Origin: Tetrahymena elliotti 4EA
Taxonomy: Eukaryota > Ciliophora > Oligohymenophorea > Hymenostomatida > Tetrahymenidae
Assembly: GCA_000231825.2 (NCBI GenBank)
Contig: JH720294.1
Coordinates: forward strand, 877,976-941,975
Direction of reading: 5' to 3'
DNA length: 64,000 nucleotides
The position numbers and the translations under genes are program-made. Positions 22,401 through 35,658 of the stretch are shown piece by piece; the first letter of the stretch is position 1, and every line of letters starts with the position of its first letter. The notes beneath the pieces were generated by a model that ran no database searches, was not told the origin of the DNA, and worked only from the letters and a program-made list of their open reading frames with translations.

Positions 22401-25084
22401 TTTATCATATCAAAGTACTCTCCTGATTTACATTAAGGAGCACTCATAAAGCATTAGGCAACTCTATTTTAGTCATATCCAAATATAGTTCCATTGGGAC
22501 AAATGGAAACGCATTAACTTCTTTAATGAACAGGTATGGATGTACATTTATCCATAGAAGCTAAACATCCTAAAGTAGTTATGTCTTGTACTTATGGTGA
22601 TTAGCAATTAAAAATTTAATAGTCTTTTAAAGATACATTTGCAGGAGCTTAGCATGTTAAGAATCCATTTTGAGAATCTTTACCAGCTGTGAATCCAGAA
22701 GGGCAAACAGGCCAACAAAGTTTAAAGCCTTTTGAATCTTATAAAACATAATCTTAACAATCTGTATCATTATTAATGCAACTATTTTAGTTAAAATGTA
22801 GGTACTGAGGAGCAGTGCAGCTAGCCATTTAATAATTATAACTACCTCCGTTACCTACGTTACCACCGTTACCACTATTGTTATCTTTACAGAATTTGAT
22901 ACTATTATTCTGGTCATCGAATCCTTCTACTGTATTAAGAGGGCAAGTAGTAAAACACATGGAGAACTTTTAAATCATAAAGTTGGTGCATTAATCTGCA
23001 GAATTTAAGCAACCAAAAGTTGCTTCGTCTCTTACAGTTTAGCAATCAAAGAAAGAAGATTGGTATATGCTAGTTCCAGAAGGAGCAGAGCAAGTTTTTA
23101 AATTAGATGAAATAGTATAACCTGGAATACAAGAGGTAGAGCAGAATCTACCTCCATATTCATCCTTGTTTATTACAAACATACAAGGATCATCACCTAT
23201 AATACATGAGTTATTGTTAATATTAAGATACCTAGGAGATTAGCATCTTAATGGTATGATTGGTTAGTTTGAGTCAAAACACTTAGTCAGGTGATCTTTT
23301 TAATCTACTTACTCATAGAAATTAGGAGGGCAAGATAAAGCACATATTCCTTATTTAAGAATAATTTTTTTTTAGCAATCAGAAAGTTAGTTGAGGCAGC
23401 CAACAGTTTCTATATCAAATATTTGAGGAGGTCGGCAAGAAAAAAAGTTTTCTGATAGAAGAGATTTAGATTAAGGAGGAGAGCAAATTATTTTCTCAGA
23501 GTTTGATGTTGATGATGTATAAGTACTTGGACAGATAGGCCAGCATGCTCTATCACCTTTAGCATCTTTAATCAAAACACTATTACAATCTGAATCTTCC
23601 TTTAGACATTTATTCTGAGTAATGTCTAAATATAAGCCATTTCCGCACTTAGCAATTTTAAAATTATTGTATTAATCTTAGAATTTACATTACTTTAATT
23701 GACTAGTTGAATCAGTAAATTCAATAAATGACTCAGGACATTAAGTTATGCACATTTACCATTCTAGAATAACTCTGAATTTACATTTATCTTATGCAAT
23801 ACATCCTAAGGTAGCAGCATCTTTGAATTAATTAGCAGGGCAATTAAAGAAGGGTTGCTAATAAATGTTGTAACCACTAGGAGCTGTGCAAATATTATTT
23901 CCAGAACTATCCTTTGATTCAGTAAAACCAGGTGGACAAAATAGCCAACAAACTTAGTTATTAAAAGAATCTTTCAAGAGATAGTGTATGCAATATGCTG
24001 CTGATTGAAAACAATAACCAGAAATCAAATCATAAATTTAATCAGATGAGCAATTTTGGATTTAGAATCTCCAACAAAATCTAAACTATGGATAAAGTTA
24101 TTATGCAGGGCATGAGAAAACACACATGTTATTTTCATAGTTCATAAAATATTAGCATTTTTCGTCTTCACTAATGCAACTAAATGTAGTTGCATCATAA
24201 AATTTTGGATAACTGCATTTGAAGAAATCTTACTCTGAAAAAGTAGTAAATTCACTTGGAGAAATACAATTTTATGTAGTTCCAGAAATTTAAAGCTACC
24301 ACCCAGCTAATGTAGGGCATTCAGGCCAACAAATTTAATTATTTTGAGAGTCTTTAAGGAGGAATTGATTGCATTTAGATGAAGAGTCAAGACAAGAATT
24401 AGATGTGAGGTCGTATATTTGTCCAGAATTGCATTAAGCTAAAGAGAATAAATAATTATATTATTAATTATTTCCTAAGCAATACTTAAAGCCAGATGCA
24501 GATTAAATGCTTGTGCCAACAGGACAAAAAGGTAGGCAGGCTCTACTATCTTCTCTGTAGAAACTTTTACACTTTGATCTAGAATCATAACAGGAGAGAC
24601 TTTAGACATCTCTGACTCCATCTACACATTTTATAAAAGCATGATCTACCCAATCAAAAGATTGATCAGGTTAACATTTTTTAGAGTCTGTACCAGTACC
24701 TTATTTAAATCCATCTGGACAGATAGGGAGACATACCATTTTATTATTTGAGTCTAAAACTAAAAATCCTTAGCAATCACTAGATTTATCATTGCCATAG
24801 CAACTAAAGTTTGCTCCTATTGAGAGTATATTTGTAGAGATATCACAAACTAATGATTTTTTCCTACATAGATTTTACCCATATTCTACGCTAGGAATAT
24901 ATCCAAGTCCACAACTATTTTAGCATTGAATTAAGTCAGGATTATAAAATCTCGCACCAGAGCATTTAGAGGCATCATCAAGACATAGATTATTATCAAA
25001 ATCTAGAATTTATGGAGATTAGCAATCTGAAGAGAGAACTATCCCTACTAATAAGAGGAATATTAATTTTTTTTTTGTGATCAT
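16493..25084 (-). CDS. Giant cysteine-rich secreted/surface protein, copy 2
   Basis: This is an intronless frame of 2864 codons, tandem and head-to-tail with copy 1. The signal peptide (MITKKKLIFLLLVGIVLSS) precedes the same series of Cys modules (CWPICPS, CVSxCP and CLxxxSxC words), then the Cys-poor Ser/Gln-rich domain. It ends in a hydrophobic tail (KIVFSLILVLSAALII and stop) suggesting a GPI signal. It differs from copy 1 at scattered codons in the first about 900 and last about 500 residues, but is nearly or fully identical through the middle. A Gly/Asn-rich insertion is present near 22841-22880. The tail sequence just before the anchor differs completely from copy 1 (INVDTNQKNP against STTTTQQTVNP). 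Function is unknown; surface location is inferred. Confidence 0.88.
22841..22880 (-). repeat. Gly/Asn minisatellite insertion in copy 2
   Basis: Repeats of GGTAAC-type codons encode NSGNGGNVGNGGS between a CKD word and the NYQMA word. Copy 1 has only SNGG at that place. This looks like slippage expansion of a linker between two Cys modules. A similar but identical Gly/Asn linker occurs in both copies near 5805-5835 and 20446-20476. Confidence 0.7.
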
Positions 25085-26460
25085 TAATTTAATATTTTGG
25101 TTTTTTGTTATTGTTTAGTAATTTAATTAATCAATTTCCTGAGTATTTTTATAACTGAGAATTTGCATTGAGTTTAAGATGAATTTTTCTAGATATATAA
25201 AATAAGATAAATTTTTTACTGTTATCAAATTTGGAATTATCAATAAAAAGAGTCATAAAATGCTAAAAAAAGACTTTAAAACAATTAAATTTGTATTAAC
25301 CTAGATATTATAAACTTAAAAGAAATTGAAATAATTTAAATTGACAGAATAAAATAGTTATTATTGAAGATTTTAAGAGTTTAAAAGAATAAAAGAATAA
25401 AAGAAAATAGCAATAATTTGATATAGACAATCAAATCAATCAGTAAATTAATTAATTTCAATATTATCTTCTCTATAAAAAATTAAAACTAGAATGAATT
25501 TATTTTGAGTTTCAAAAAGCTTCTTATAAGATTCAAAAAGATTCAGTTGAAGTTTCAAATAAATTTTATTCAATAAAATAAAAGTCTAATAACTGTATAT
25601 TAGTCAAAGCATTATTAAATATATTATTTTACTAATGTAAATAAAACACTTTAGAATTATTTTCAATTAGTAATATTTATCATTTATTGATATACTTATT
25701 CAGAATTCATTATGCAAACACTTGATTGGAAATTGTGATCATGAAGGAAAAAACAAAAATTGATAATACAAATTTATTATCTTTCTTATTTTTTTTACCT
25801 TAAGATTTATTTAAATAACTACTCACAATTAATTATGTAAACACTTGATTTGATATTGCGATTATGAAGGAAAAAACAAAAATTGATAATCTTTCTTATT
25901 TTTTACCTTAAAATTATTTAAAAAATAACATTCAGTAATTCCAAATTTAATAAATCAAAAGATGTTCGAACTTAATTACTTAAATTAGTTTGGTTCATCT
26001 TTATTTTTTTTTCACACAATTTTTAAATGAAAAGTAATATAAACTTACAAATTATAAAATAATATTAAGGATTAAAATTTCTAAATAATTCTCAATACAA
26101 ACTTTTTGATTACTTACTTGTCACCTAATATTTTTAGATTTTTAATTAGAGAGAGATCAAAAACTTTTAATGTAAAAGGTTTAGTTCATTTACTAAAAAT
26201 TTTATTGATACTCTTTGAATAGCATAAATATATTATTCTATGATTGAATATAGATTTTTTTATATAACAGATCTCTATTGATTATCTTAACTTTTTATTA
26301 AAAATTTAAAAAATATTCAAAAAAATATTATGCTTATTGATTAAGCATTTTGCCTTTACATTTAGCATATGCTCCAAGTTCCCCTTCTTACTATATATAG
26401 AAAGATAATTTTAACAGATATTTATCTAATTATTCTAAATTTATTCTATTTTTTGATTCA
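25085..26460. other. Upstream region of copy 2 with shared block and tandem duplication
   Basis: No gene was seen. About 25262-25585 resembles 11375-11700 upstream of copy 1 and is the best candidate for shared promoter/5' UTR. At about 25700-25930, a unit of about 119 bases containing the word ATGAAGGAAAAAACAAAAATTGATAAT occurs twice in tandem. Upstream of copy 1 the same word occurs once (near 11790). Confidence 0.6.
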
Positions 26461-27610
26461 ATTTTTGAGAGACAATAAAATTAGAGTTAGCTTATTAATA
26501 TTCCAAAAAAGCAATAAAGAGGACTAATAATAAGTTCATTTTTTAGTAAATTCTAGTAAATATATCTCATATTTATCTTCTACATATTTCTTAATGATAG
26601 CTATCAATTAAAAATATAAATTTAGATTTAATATATAAAATACATCATCATTTTTGATGTTTGTTGGTTGTAACATAAAAAAAAAAATAAATTTAAAATA
26701 TCTAAATAAAATTAAGAATATTTTCTCTCAATCTATCAAGTTCTGTTAAGGAAAATAAATAGACTTGAAAAGTGATGATTTATCTTTTTTCAGACGTTAA
26801 GTTTATACAATTTTACTAGGAGACTAGAAGTTAAGAAAATTTGTATTTTAGTTTGTACATTAACACTAACAAATTAAATACTAATTAATTTTCTAGATAT
26901 GGCTTTGTTTAGTTATCTTTTTTGAAGAAAAGTAAATTTAGAGTTGCTAATTTGATTAATATTAAAAAAACTATAAAGAAATTTAAAAAGTTCATTATTT
27001 TTTTATTAAATCTCGAAAAAGAAAACTTTTTCATTAATGAAAATGAGTGTAATTTTCATAATATTAATTAAAAAAAAAGTTCACAAAAATTTTTAAGAAT
27101 ATTAAAAGAAATAAATTAAAAAGTTTCAAGTACAAATTAATATCAAATGTCTTCTCTCCATTATCTAAATTTTGTTATGGAACATAATTTTGAATAAAAA
27201 TGGTTTACCTTTTTCAAGAGAATTACTCAATAAATTATGATTAGCACCATTATCTTCGCTTTTAGTTTTGTCTATTTTATAAATAATTTGCTATTTATTC
27301 TGAAAGTTATTTTTTCAATTAAAAAAAAGATAAACTAGAGTTATTTATTCATATTTAATAAAAAAATGAATAGTCTTATAGCCTCAAGGTTTATGTTAAT
27401 TCTAAAAACATAAAAATTTGTTCATAAATTAATTGGGCATGTTTATTATATTTAAAATAAGAATTATTTGCAGAATTTTAGAATTTTGAAATAATATTAA
27501 ATAAAATAAATAAAAAAAATAATTTTCGAATTTCTCTCAATTAATTAATATCTAATAAGGAAAATTTATTTAGAAAGGAATTATTTTTTTGATAGATTTT
27601 TTATTGTTTT
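26460..27610. repeat. Three degenerate tandem units of about 380-430 bp
   Basis: Related words recur in order. TTCTCTCAAT/CTTCTCTCCA/TTCTCTCAAT at about 26724, 27151 and 27530 are each followed by a TCTAATAAGGAAAAT-like word. Each is preceded by an (A/T)GAGTT(A/G)(C/T)T-like word at about 26485, 26942 and 27338. Similarity is weak and only visible as ordered short matches. The block separates the giant gene locus from the RPA gene; no coding potential was seen. Confidence 0.4.
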
Positions 27611-28074
27611 TAAAGTTTTATTTTCTGAGGTAAAAATTGATTAATAATAACAGAAGAATATTTTTAATATAGATTATAAAGTAGAAGAGGGTATTAAAAA
27701 ATATATTTTGTTTTAAAAAAAGACATAAAATGTATCTTGAAATATAAAAATTATCAGAAATACATTTTCCCTCCTTCATTATTATTGATAAATGGTGATT
27801 TGATAAATTCTAAGTAAAAATAAAGGGATAGATATATTCAAAAAAAGATAGATCTGGAGGTAAAAGATAAAATCTATTAAATTTTAATAGCAAATTGCGC
27901 GTAAAAGATGATTTATTTAAAAGAAAGAAAGTCTTTTTATAATTCAAAAAATTAATTGATTCAGAAAAAATAATAAATTATTAAAGTAAAAATAAGTTAA
28001 TACTTAAAAATAGCTGATACTCAACAAACTCATTCATAATACATTTAGCAAAAAACATATAAATCTTTCATAAA

Positions 28075-30501
28075 ATGGTCACTCAACTTACAAAGAACGC
28101 TGTTGATTCTTTAATTAATAGTGTCAATCCAGATGAATCTTATGTGATTCAAGTTTTAAAAGCCCCTTAACATGTTGCTGAAAACCTCTACAAGTAATTT
28201 AATTCGCTTTACCAAGACTGAAAAAAAAGCTAAACTTATTTTTTTGAATAGGGTAAGCATTTCTGATGGTTTTAGCAAATTCAAGAAAGGCTATTTCGTT
28301 AGCGAAGCTGCTACCAAGTGTCAAGAATGTAATAATTTCTCATTTTTCTCAATTTAAAGATTTAAACTAGAAAATCAAGATTACTTGTTTTTAACTCTAC
28401 TTTTATAATTTATTAGTGAAGGATCATTCTATTATCAAGTGCAAAAAATTTATTGATGACTCAAATCATGATAAGGAAAGAATTATTATTTCTAGCTACG
28501 ATTTGATTTATGGAAATGTCTAAGAAGTTATTGGAAAGCCAATCGAATACAAGCAATACAAGACAAGCGTAAAAAAAAAATATTTATTCATCTTTACAAA
28601 AATTCTTTGAAAAGGATTTTTTGCAAGAAGTATGCAATTTAAAAAAAACAATTTTATTTTTTACTAAAATTTTTAAAATTAAAATTTATATATAATAGGG
28701 ATTTGTTAATCCTGAAGGATCTGTTTTAATTCCATCATAATACTTGAGTAGAAATGCATAAATTCTTCAACAAAACCAAGCCACTCAACCTAGACAAATG
28801 GTAACCCCTCCTGTAAGCAATATCAATAAGCCTGCTGCTAATAATAATTAAATTTAAAAACTACCAGTTACTAACTAAAACATGGGTAGAGTTAACTAAA
28901 ATCCTTAATAAGCAAAGCAAGCTCCCATTAAGCAAAATAACGTTAATACCACTTTGCAAAGCTCATCAAATTCTGATGAATAAAACTTGGACTATATCAG
29001 AAATTTATAACCTAATGGCTAACACACAATTAAAGTTAGAATTACTAAAAAGGGTGATTTGAAAAGCTTTAAGGAAAAGACAGGAAAACTCTTTTCAATA
29101 GATGTTATTGATAAATTTGGATAAGAATGTAGTGTTTCCTTCTTCAACGAAATTGCTGAAAAATACGATGGCTAATTCAAAGCTGGTCAAGTTATTTTAA
29201 TGAAAAACTTCTCAGTTAAGGTCAACAATAACACTCTATAGTAAATTTAAATATGTTTTTTATTAGATAAAAATAATTTTAAATAAAAAAGCAACAAGGG
29301 AGATCACACTATTAGCATCAACAAAGAGAGCTAAATCCTTTTGGCCTAAGATGATGCAACTATTCCTATGATGAAATTTAATAGAGAACTTATTCAAAAT
29401 ATGTAAAACAAAAAAAAGGGTGATTTAATAGATTTGATTGTGATTGTAAAGGCAAACTCTGAAGTCAAATCCATGCTCTTGAAGAAAGATAATTAATAAT
29501 AGCAAAAAAGAGACATTGTAGCCTTTGACGAATCTTTGATTGAAACAGAAATCTCACTCTGGGGAGAAACTGCAAATGAATTTGATGCAAAAGAAGGAGA
29601 TATAATGGTCTTTAAGGATGCTAAGATAGGTGAATTTAATAATAAAAAGTAAATCAGTGTTGGTTATGGAACTTAAGTCTTTTTGAATCCTGAGCCATAA
29701 CTCTTCCCTTAGATCTAGGATATAAATTAATGGTACTAAAGTTTAAACGCTGATTAAATAGGTTCCATTCAGAAGTAATCTGGAGGTCAAGATCCTACCA
29801 CAAAAGAAGTTACTGCCTTTGAGTCTTCTCTTAATATTTTATAAGAAGAAATTCATTCAATGTCTAATGAGCCTGACTATAAAATCTGGAAAGAGATTCG
29901 TGGTTAAATTAATTTTATTAAGGAAACTCCTTTGTATTATAATGCTTGCTTTTCTTGCAAAAAAAAAATCTAACCTGACAATGAAGAATGGACTTGCTTA
30001 ATTTGCAAAAAAAGTTACCCTGAAGTAAATTTTTATCTTTAAATTAAAATATGTTTAATGATTATATTTTCCTTTATTTAAATAGCCTGATTCAAGATTT
30101 ATCCTCTCACTCAATATTAGTGACTCCACAGATACTATTTGGGTTAGTGCATTTGACGAAATTGGCCAAAAAATTCTAGGTAATTTGAGTTCAAAACTAT
30201 GAAATTGGATTTATAATTATTTTATTTATTAATTTATAAAGGTTGTAAGGGTGAAGTGTTTAGAAAGGCTGATAATGATCCAGAACATGGAAATGAAACT
30301 AAAAAAAAAATACTTATGGCTGCATAAAATAGGGAATATAGATTCTTGTTATTATCAAAGCCTGAAAAAGACTAAAATGGTCTCATTAGAAATAAGACTA
30401 TCATTCATGCTATTAAAGACGTGCAACCCGCTTACGAATCCAAAAAAATCTATAATTCCATATTGAAGTACTTATAGATTGATAGTTAAAATGATGAATG
30501 A
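28075..30501 (+). CDS. RPA1: Replication protein A large subunit (apparent 1-nt frameshift)
   Basis: Single-stranded DNA-binding subunit of RPA, acting in nuclear replication and repair. Exons: 28075-28328, 28417-28568, 28699-29240, 29292-30024, 30086-30179 and 30242-30501. The N-terminal OB fold (VIQVLKAP..ISDGFSKF..) is followed by a Gln/Asn linker. DNA-binding domain A holds IRITKKGDLKSF..LFSIDVID..NEIAEKYDG. The C-terminal domain carries a zinc ribbon CxxC-x12-CxxC at about residues 535-554. The exons total 2035 nt, one more than a multiple of three. The N-terminal 36 codons are in another frame from the rest. The shift falls near the AAAA run at 28181-28184, so a sequencing indel or a real frameshift should be considered. 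A start at 28172 is an alternative that avoids the shift but loses the N-terminus. Confidence 0.88.
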
Positions 30502-31184
30502 ACAAATTTACAATGATTGATTAAATAATCTCGATTTGAAATTTAATTTAACAACTTCATTAAAACATAAATAACTAACCAAATCAACAAACAAACAAAT
30601 AAATTAATCAACACTAAATGAACTGCTTTGTAATTATTAATGTCCTGTTATAAATATAAATTATCTATATATGTTAAAGAATTCTATATAAATTTGTATC
30701 TAATATTTTACTTTTTTAAAACTGTATAATCTCTATTTTTTCCAATTGATATCTAAAATATTTTTATACACTCTACATCAAATATTTTAGATTTTTTTAA
30801 TTTTAATAGATTAAGATTTCATTTTCTTCTTAATTTTTTTTAGAGTGAATAAAAATATATTAATTGAATAAAAAATATTCTTTTAGATTAATAACTAACA
30901 AATAAATTGATTTAATTAATTTCTTCACAAGTTGGATGTACTAAATTGTAATTAGATTTTAGAATTAAAGGTCTGTTCTGAGATTATCAAGAAATTTTTC
31001 TTCTAATTATCTAATTTCTTTTTTAATTTTCTCTTTTCTTAATTATTTTAAAAAATGAATAGAAACTATCAAAAATTTAAATAATTTAATTAAAATAAAT
31101 ATTCAAACGATTATTAAGTATAAAAGAAGTTGAAGTCATTTGTAGATTTTATTCACAGGTTTGTCGTAAGCAAAATATCAAATT
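30502..31184. other. Intergenic spacer, nothing recognised
   Basis: Very AT-rich DNA between the RPA stop and the F-box protein start. No open frame, RNA fold or repeat was identified beyond simple A/T runs. Confidence 0.6.
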
Positions 31185-34100
31185 ATGAGTTCAAATAAAT
31201 CAGAAGAAAATTAGGATTAACAATAGGAGATTTAATAAGAGAAGGTTAACCATGTAGATGAGGTATTTAAATTATTGTATTCATATATCATATTTTAACA
31301 TTTTATTACATTTTGTATGATTAGTAAGATATCTAGTAACCATTAGAAGGCTTTAGTTAGTAATAAAATGAGAATATTTAAAATCAAAGCAATTTGAATG
31401 AAGCAAATTTTCAAGTAGAAGAAAGAAAGGAAGATTTTATTTAAAACAGCATGACAGGTAGTAGAACTGAACCTCAGCAAGATAACGAAAATGATTAATA
31501 AATTGAAAAGCACCAAATACATAGAACAACTATCACAATAGAGGATTAAGAACTCTAAGACTTAAGCTAAATGGAATAAAGCTAAGCTAGTGTGAATAAT
31601 ATTAGTGAAAATTATATATAGGATTAGAGTTAATAATAAAACAATAATTAATAATAATAATAACCTCAGTAAATTGAAGAAGATGAATAGAATAATAACG
31701 CTCCATTAAATCCTACTGAAATATTTGCTAGAATGATAGGTTCTATGAATAATGAACCATTCTTAAATGAAGAAACATTGGTAGGAATATACTAAATGTT
31801 GCATCTTGATTCGCAACAGATGTTTGATGAAATAGATAGAAGTTAGCCTAATTGGAAGGAATAAGTTGAAAATATTCTAAAGAAAAGATTAGAGATTTAC
31901 AATAAGAAAGTTGAGTTGATTTCTAATATTTACCAATCAAAAATTCCTAACAATTCTATGCACAACATAGAAAAAATTATGTCTATCATTAAAAGTAAAG
32001 AGAAAGAAATTTACATTTAGAAATTAGATAAACGTGCCTAACATTTTTGTAAACATCACTAACAGAGGAACGAAGAAGATGAAGATAATAGTAATTAATA
32101 AAATTAAGAATAAAATGACATTGACACTGATAAAAAGTAGGATAACATTAATATTTAAGGATAAAAAAATGAAAAGGATACTTCAGTACAAGATAAAGTT
32201 GGCTAAGATAAATAATGTGAAGATTTTAATCATAACCATATTAAAGGATAGAATGAAAATGAAGATGAAGGACAGGAAGAATAGACTAAATAAGTGAATG
32301 AAGATTAGAATAATTAAAAAGATATTGAGAATGACTCAACTGAAAATTTACAAGAGATTTTGAAAAAAGAAGAAGGAGAAAATGAAGAAGAATAAGATTT
32401 AGATAGTGGGGAAATAGAAGATGATATCTCAGAGGAAAACTTAGAAAAATTGAAAAAAAAATTGCAAAGAAATGAAGAAATCCGCAGAAAATAAGAAGAA
32501 TAAAAGAAGCTTTTAATTGAAGAAAATCAAAGATTAAAAAGAGAATATGAAGAAATGATTGAAAAAGATTAAAAGTTAAGAAGAGATTATCAAAGCTAAA
32601 TGTAAATTGAAAACTATCTTTTATAAAAAGAAGCAGCTCTTTAAGCATAATAGCAATAACTCTAGGAAGTTTTAATAAAAAACATAAGTGATACTGAATT
32701 TAATTAGAGTTCAAATACAAAAGATAATGAATAACTAGACTAAAATAATTTAGTTTAAAAACAAGAAGACTAAGAAACTCAAATAACTTAAGAAACTCTA
32801 ATTGAATCAACAGATTAATCAGAAAATTAGATTAATTAGTAGAACATTTAAACATAGACTGAAAATATTTAGGATGATCACGACAATCATCATCAACATT
32901 AACATCACCATCACCACCACCATCAAAATGATGATATCGAACAAAATCAAAGACAAGAGAATAACAATATCAACGAAGATGATGAATAATAATAAAACTA
33001 AAATTCATAAGAAAGAAATTCTGAAGAATTTAACAAAAATATTCTTCCTTTTAAGATTTTAGGTGAAAGTTTATCTATAAATAACATCCACTCTATAATG
33101 TCTCTACAGTTTGTTGATTTGCATAGACTAAAATCTCTAAATCCTATTGAAAATTCAATAACTTTTGAAATGAATGATAATTATTTAATAAAAATTAAGG
33201 GTTGTGAGTAGATTAAATATGATAAAACTTCTCTTTGTTCTAAAATTCCTCATTTTATATTTAAGGAGCACATATTTCCATTTCTTTCTTCAATAGAATT
33301 GTTTAGAGTGAGAAGTGTTTCTCCTGAATGGCGTGAACTTGTTCGCGAAGTATGGCATAAAACTTTCAAGAGAGATATGCAAGAATAACTTCTAGCAACT
33401 GATCTTTGCAAAGAAATAGAAGCCTAATTCTAATTGATGCACATTAGAAATCCTTTCTTTTAGAAATTGAATATCCTTATCCGTGCTATGATTGATATTA
33501 TAAGCTGGGAAGATTTTGAGAAGAAGTGTCTTGAAAATAGACTCAATACAGTAGAAAAGAAGATTATTGTATCTTTATTAAGAATCATTGGATATAACAT
33601 ATTAGATTATGAAAATATCAACTAGTTCGATGAATAAGAATTTGACAGACATTAAGTTGATATTGCATTACATCTTAAAGACTTCCTCACAAATTCTTTA
33701 GATAATAATGGAACGTCTTCCCAAGAATTAAAAAATATTTATGAAAATTTCCTTGTCTAAGCAGATATATCCATTTCTACTATCAGAAATGATTAAGATA
33801 AGAATTTTGTAGTTTTTATTCTTATCTCTAAGTAATATTTTGTCTATTCTTTACTTAGAAACTACATCAATTCTTCTGTTGTTTATATGTAATATGCAAA
33901 AAATAAACTTGATGCTCTATCAAAAGACTGGTTATCTTCTAAAGGGTTTCTTGAGGGTGCATACAGAATATTACTACTCAGAAATGTCTCCATTAAAAAT
34001 GTAAAATTTTATATTTAAAAACCAAAATTTATTTAGCTTTCATTAAAAAAAGGGGAAAATTGTCAACAATGATTCTGAAGATGGAGAAGAAACAAAACTT

Positions 34101-34964
34101 ATAAAGAGACATAAGAAAGCAAAAAAATTATTAAATAAATAAGAAAATGAATAGATTAATCTAAATAGAGAACATGAAGAGGAGCTTAATTAAAATCAAT
34201 AATAGTAAAATGAAGTAAATGAAAATTAAGAAAATTAGAAACAATAGATTAGTGAGGAAAATGAAATTAATTTAGTCAATGCAGAAATTAAATAATAAGA
34301 AGAAAATCATATTGAACAAGCTGAATCTCAAGAGATAAAAAAAGATGAGCAACAAATCATAGAAAATTAAAATGAAAAAGAAGGTGATGATGAAGAAGAA
34401 GAGGAAGATGAAGAAGAAAAAGAATAGTCTTAAGCTGAATTGGCTTAATTAATGAATTCAATTTTTAATCTTTCCCAAAAAGAAAATTAGGAACCAGACA
34501 TTGTTATCAAGAGAAAAACTGGAGTTATGAAAATCTTTTTAGATTAAGGAACGAAATTAGATATTATTTTGAATACAGTGATCACATTTGGAATGTAAAC
34601 AGCTAATAATTCTGTTACATAAGAAGCTTGTAACATAGTCTAAAGCTCTAAAGTAACATTAGAAAGATTAGAATAAAAATTTAATGAAAATTAGCAATAA
34701 ATTGATGAAATGAAAATAAAAAGTTAGTAATTAGAATAATCTCTCTTAGAAAAACAAGCTGAGTTAGAAAAGGTTTAAATTTAAAACTAGTAACTTTAAC
34801 AAGAGTTCTAAAGAGATTCTCAAGAAATTTTGTAATTATAAAATACTGTATAGGTACAAGAGGAATAAGTAGAAAGCTATGAAAACTTTTAAAATATTCA
34901 AGCAAAAGATGAAGAGTAAGAAAATATCTAAAACAAAAACAATTAAGATATTCAAGAAAACTGA
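31185..34964 (+). CDS. Large F-box protein with acidic, Gln-rich and poly-His regions
   Basis: The model is three exons, 31185-31262, 31325-34000 and 34053-34964, giving 1221 residues. Introns of 62 and 52 nt are GT..AG and both are needed to keep frame. The first about 640 residues are Gln/Asn/Glu-rich with a coiled coil (EENLEKLKKKLQRNEEI..) and a His-rich run near residue 546-556. The segment at about 664-705 (PHFIFKEHIFPFLSSIELFR, then VRSVSPEWREL) matches the F-box pattern, which binds Skp1 in SCF ubiquitin ligases. A helical region follows (to about 910), then Glu-rich low complexity and a C-terminal coiled coil. The substrate-binding part is not a recognisable LRR or WD40 domain. F-box is inferred from pattern; ligase membership is inference. 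Confidence 0.78.
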
Positions 34965-35658
34965 TCTTGTATTAAATTTATCTAATTATTCATTATTAAT
35001 AAAATATTACATATTTAATTAATATTTATTTTAGAATTTAATTTTTGTTATATTATGCTAGTTTATTTTATCTTATTTTATAAATCCAATTAAATTATTA
35101 ATATTATTGATTACCAAAATTTCACTAAATCACTAAACATGATTTAAGCAAATTAATTTATCTTAATTCCTTCTTAGTTTGTTTCGACAATAATCGAGAA
35201 TATTTTATTAACTAAAAATCAATAATAATAATTTATTATAAGGAATATCTTAGTAACGGTCTAATCTTAAAGTTGAATAAAATGTTAATAACCTTTTTGA
35301 ATGTTTAATATAAAATATGAATCAATTTTGGATTACTACATTTACATGAAATTCGTTAATTTTGATGAAAGGTTTTATTTTAAGAATTTATTAATGGATA
35401 AATTAAATTGAATAGATAGATATTTACATTATTAACAAATTCTATATAATTTTAATTATTTTAATTAAGTTTAAATAGCTATCTTTAACTCTTTATTTAT
35501 TTAAGATATTTATATAATTATTAATTAGAAATGTTTGTTTGTTTATTTATTTTATTTGCTTTGATTCAATTTATGTTGAAAAAAAGTCATTGCTTTATCA
35601 TTTTGAAAGGTAGTCAAGTAAAACTATAAAGCTAAGTCAAATGCATACCTACTTTATT
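34965..35658. other. Convergent intergenic spacer
   Basis: Short AT-rich spacer between the 3' ends of the F-box gene (plus) and the Cdh1-like gene (minus). It presumably holds both 3' UTRs. No gene or structured element was recognised. Confidence 0.6.

Noticed and set aside
32286..32648. Minus-strand open frame of 120 codons
   Set aside because: It is the shadow of the Glu/Lys-rich coiled coil of the F-box protein, since purine-rich sense DNA gives a Leu/Phe-rich antisense frame.
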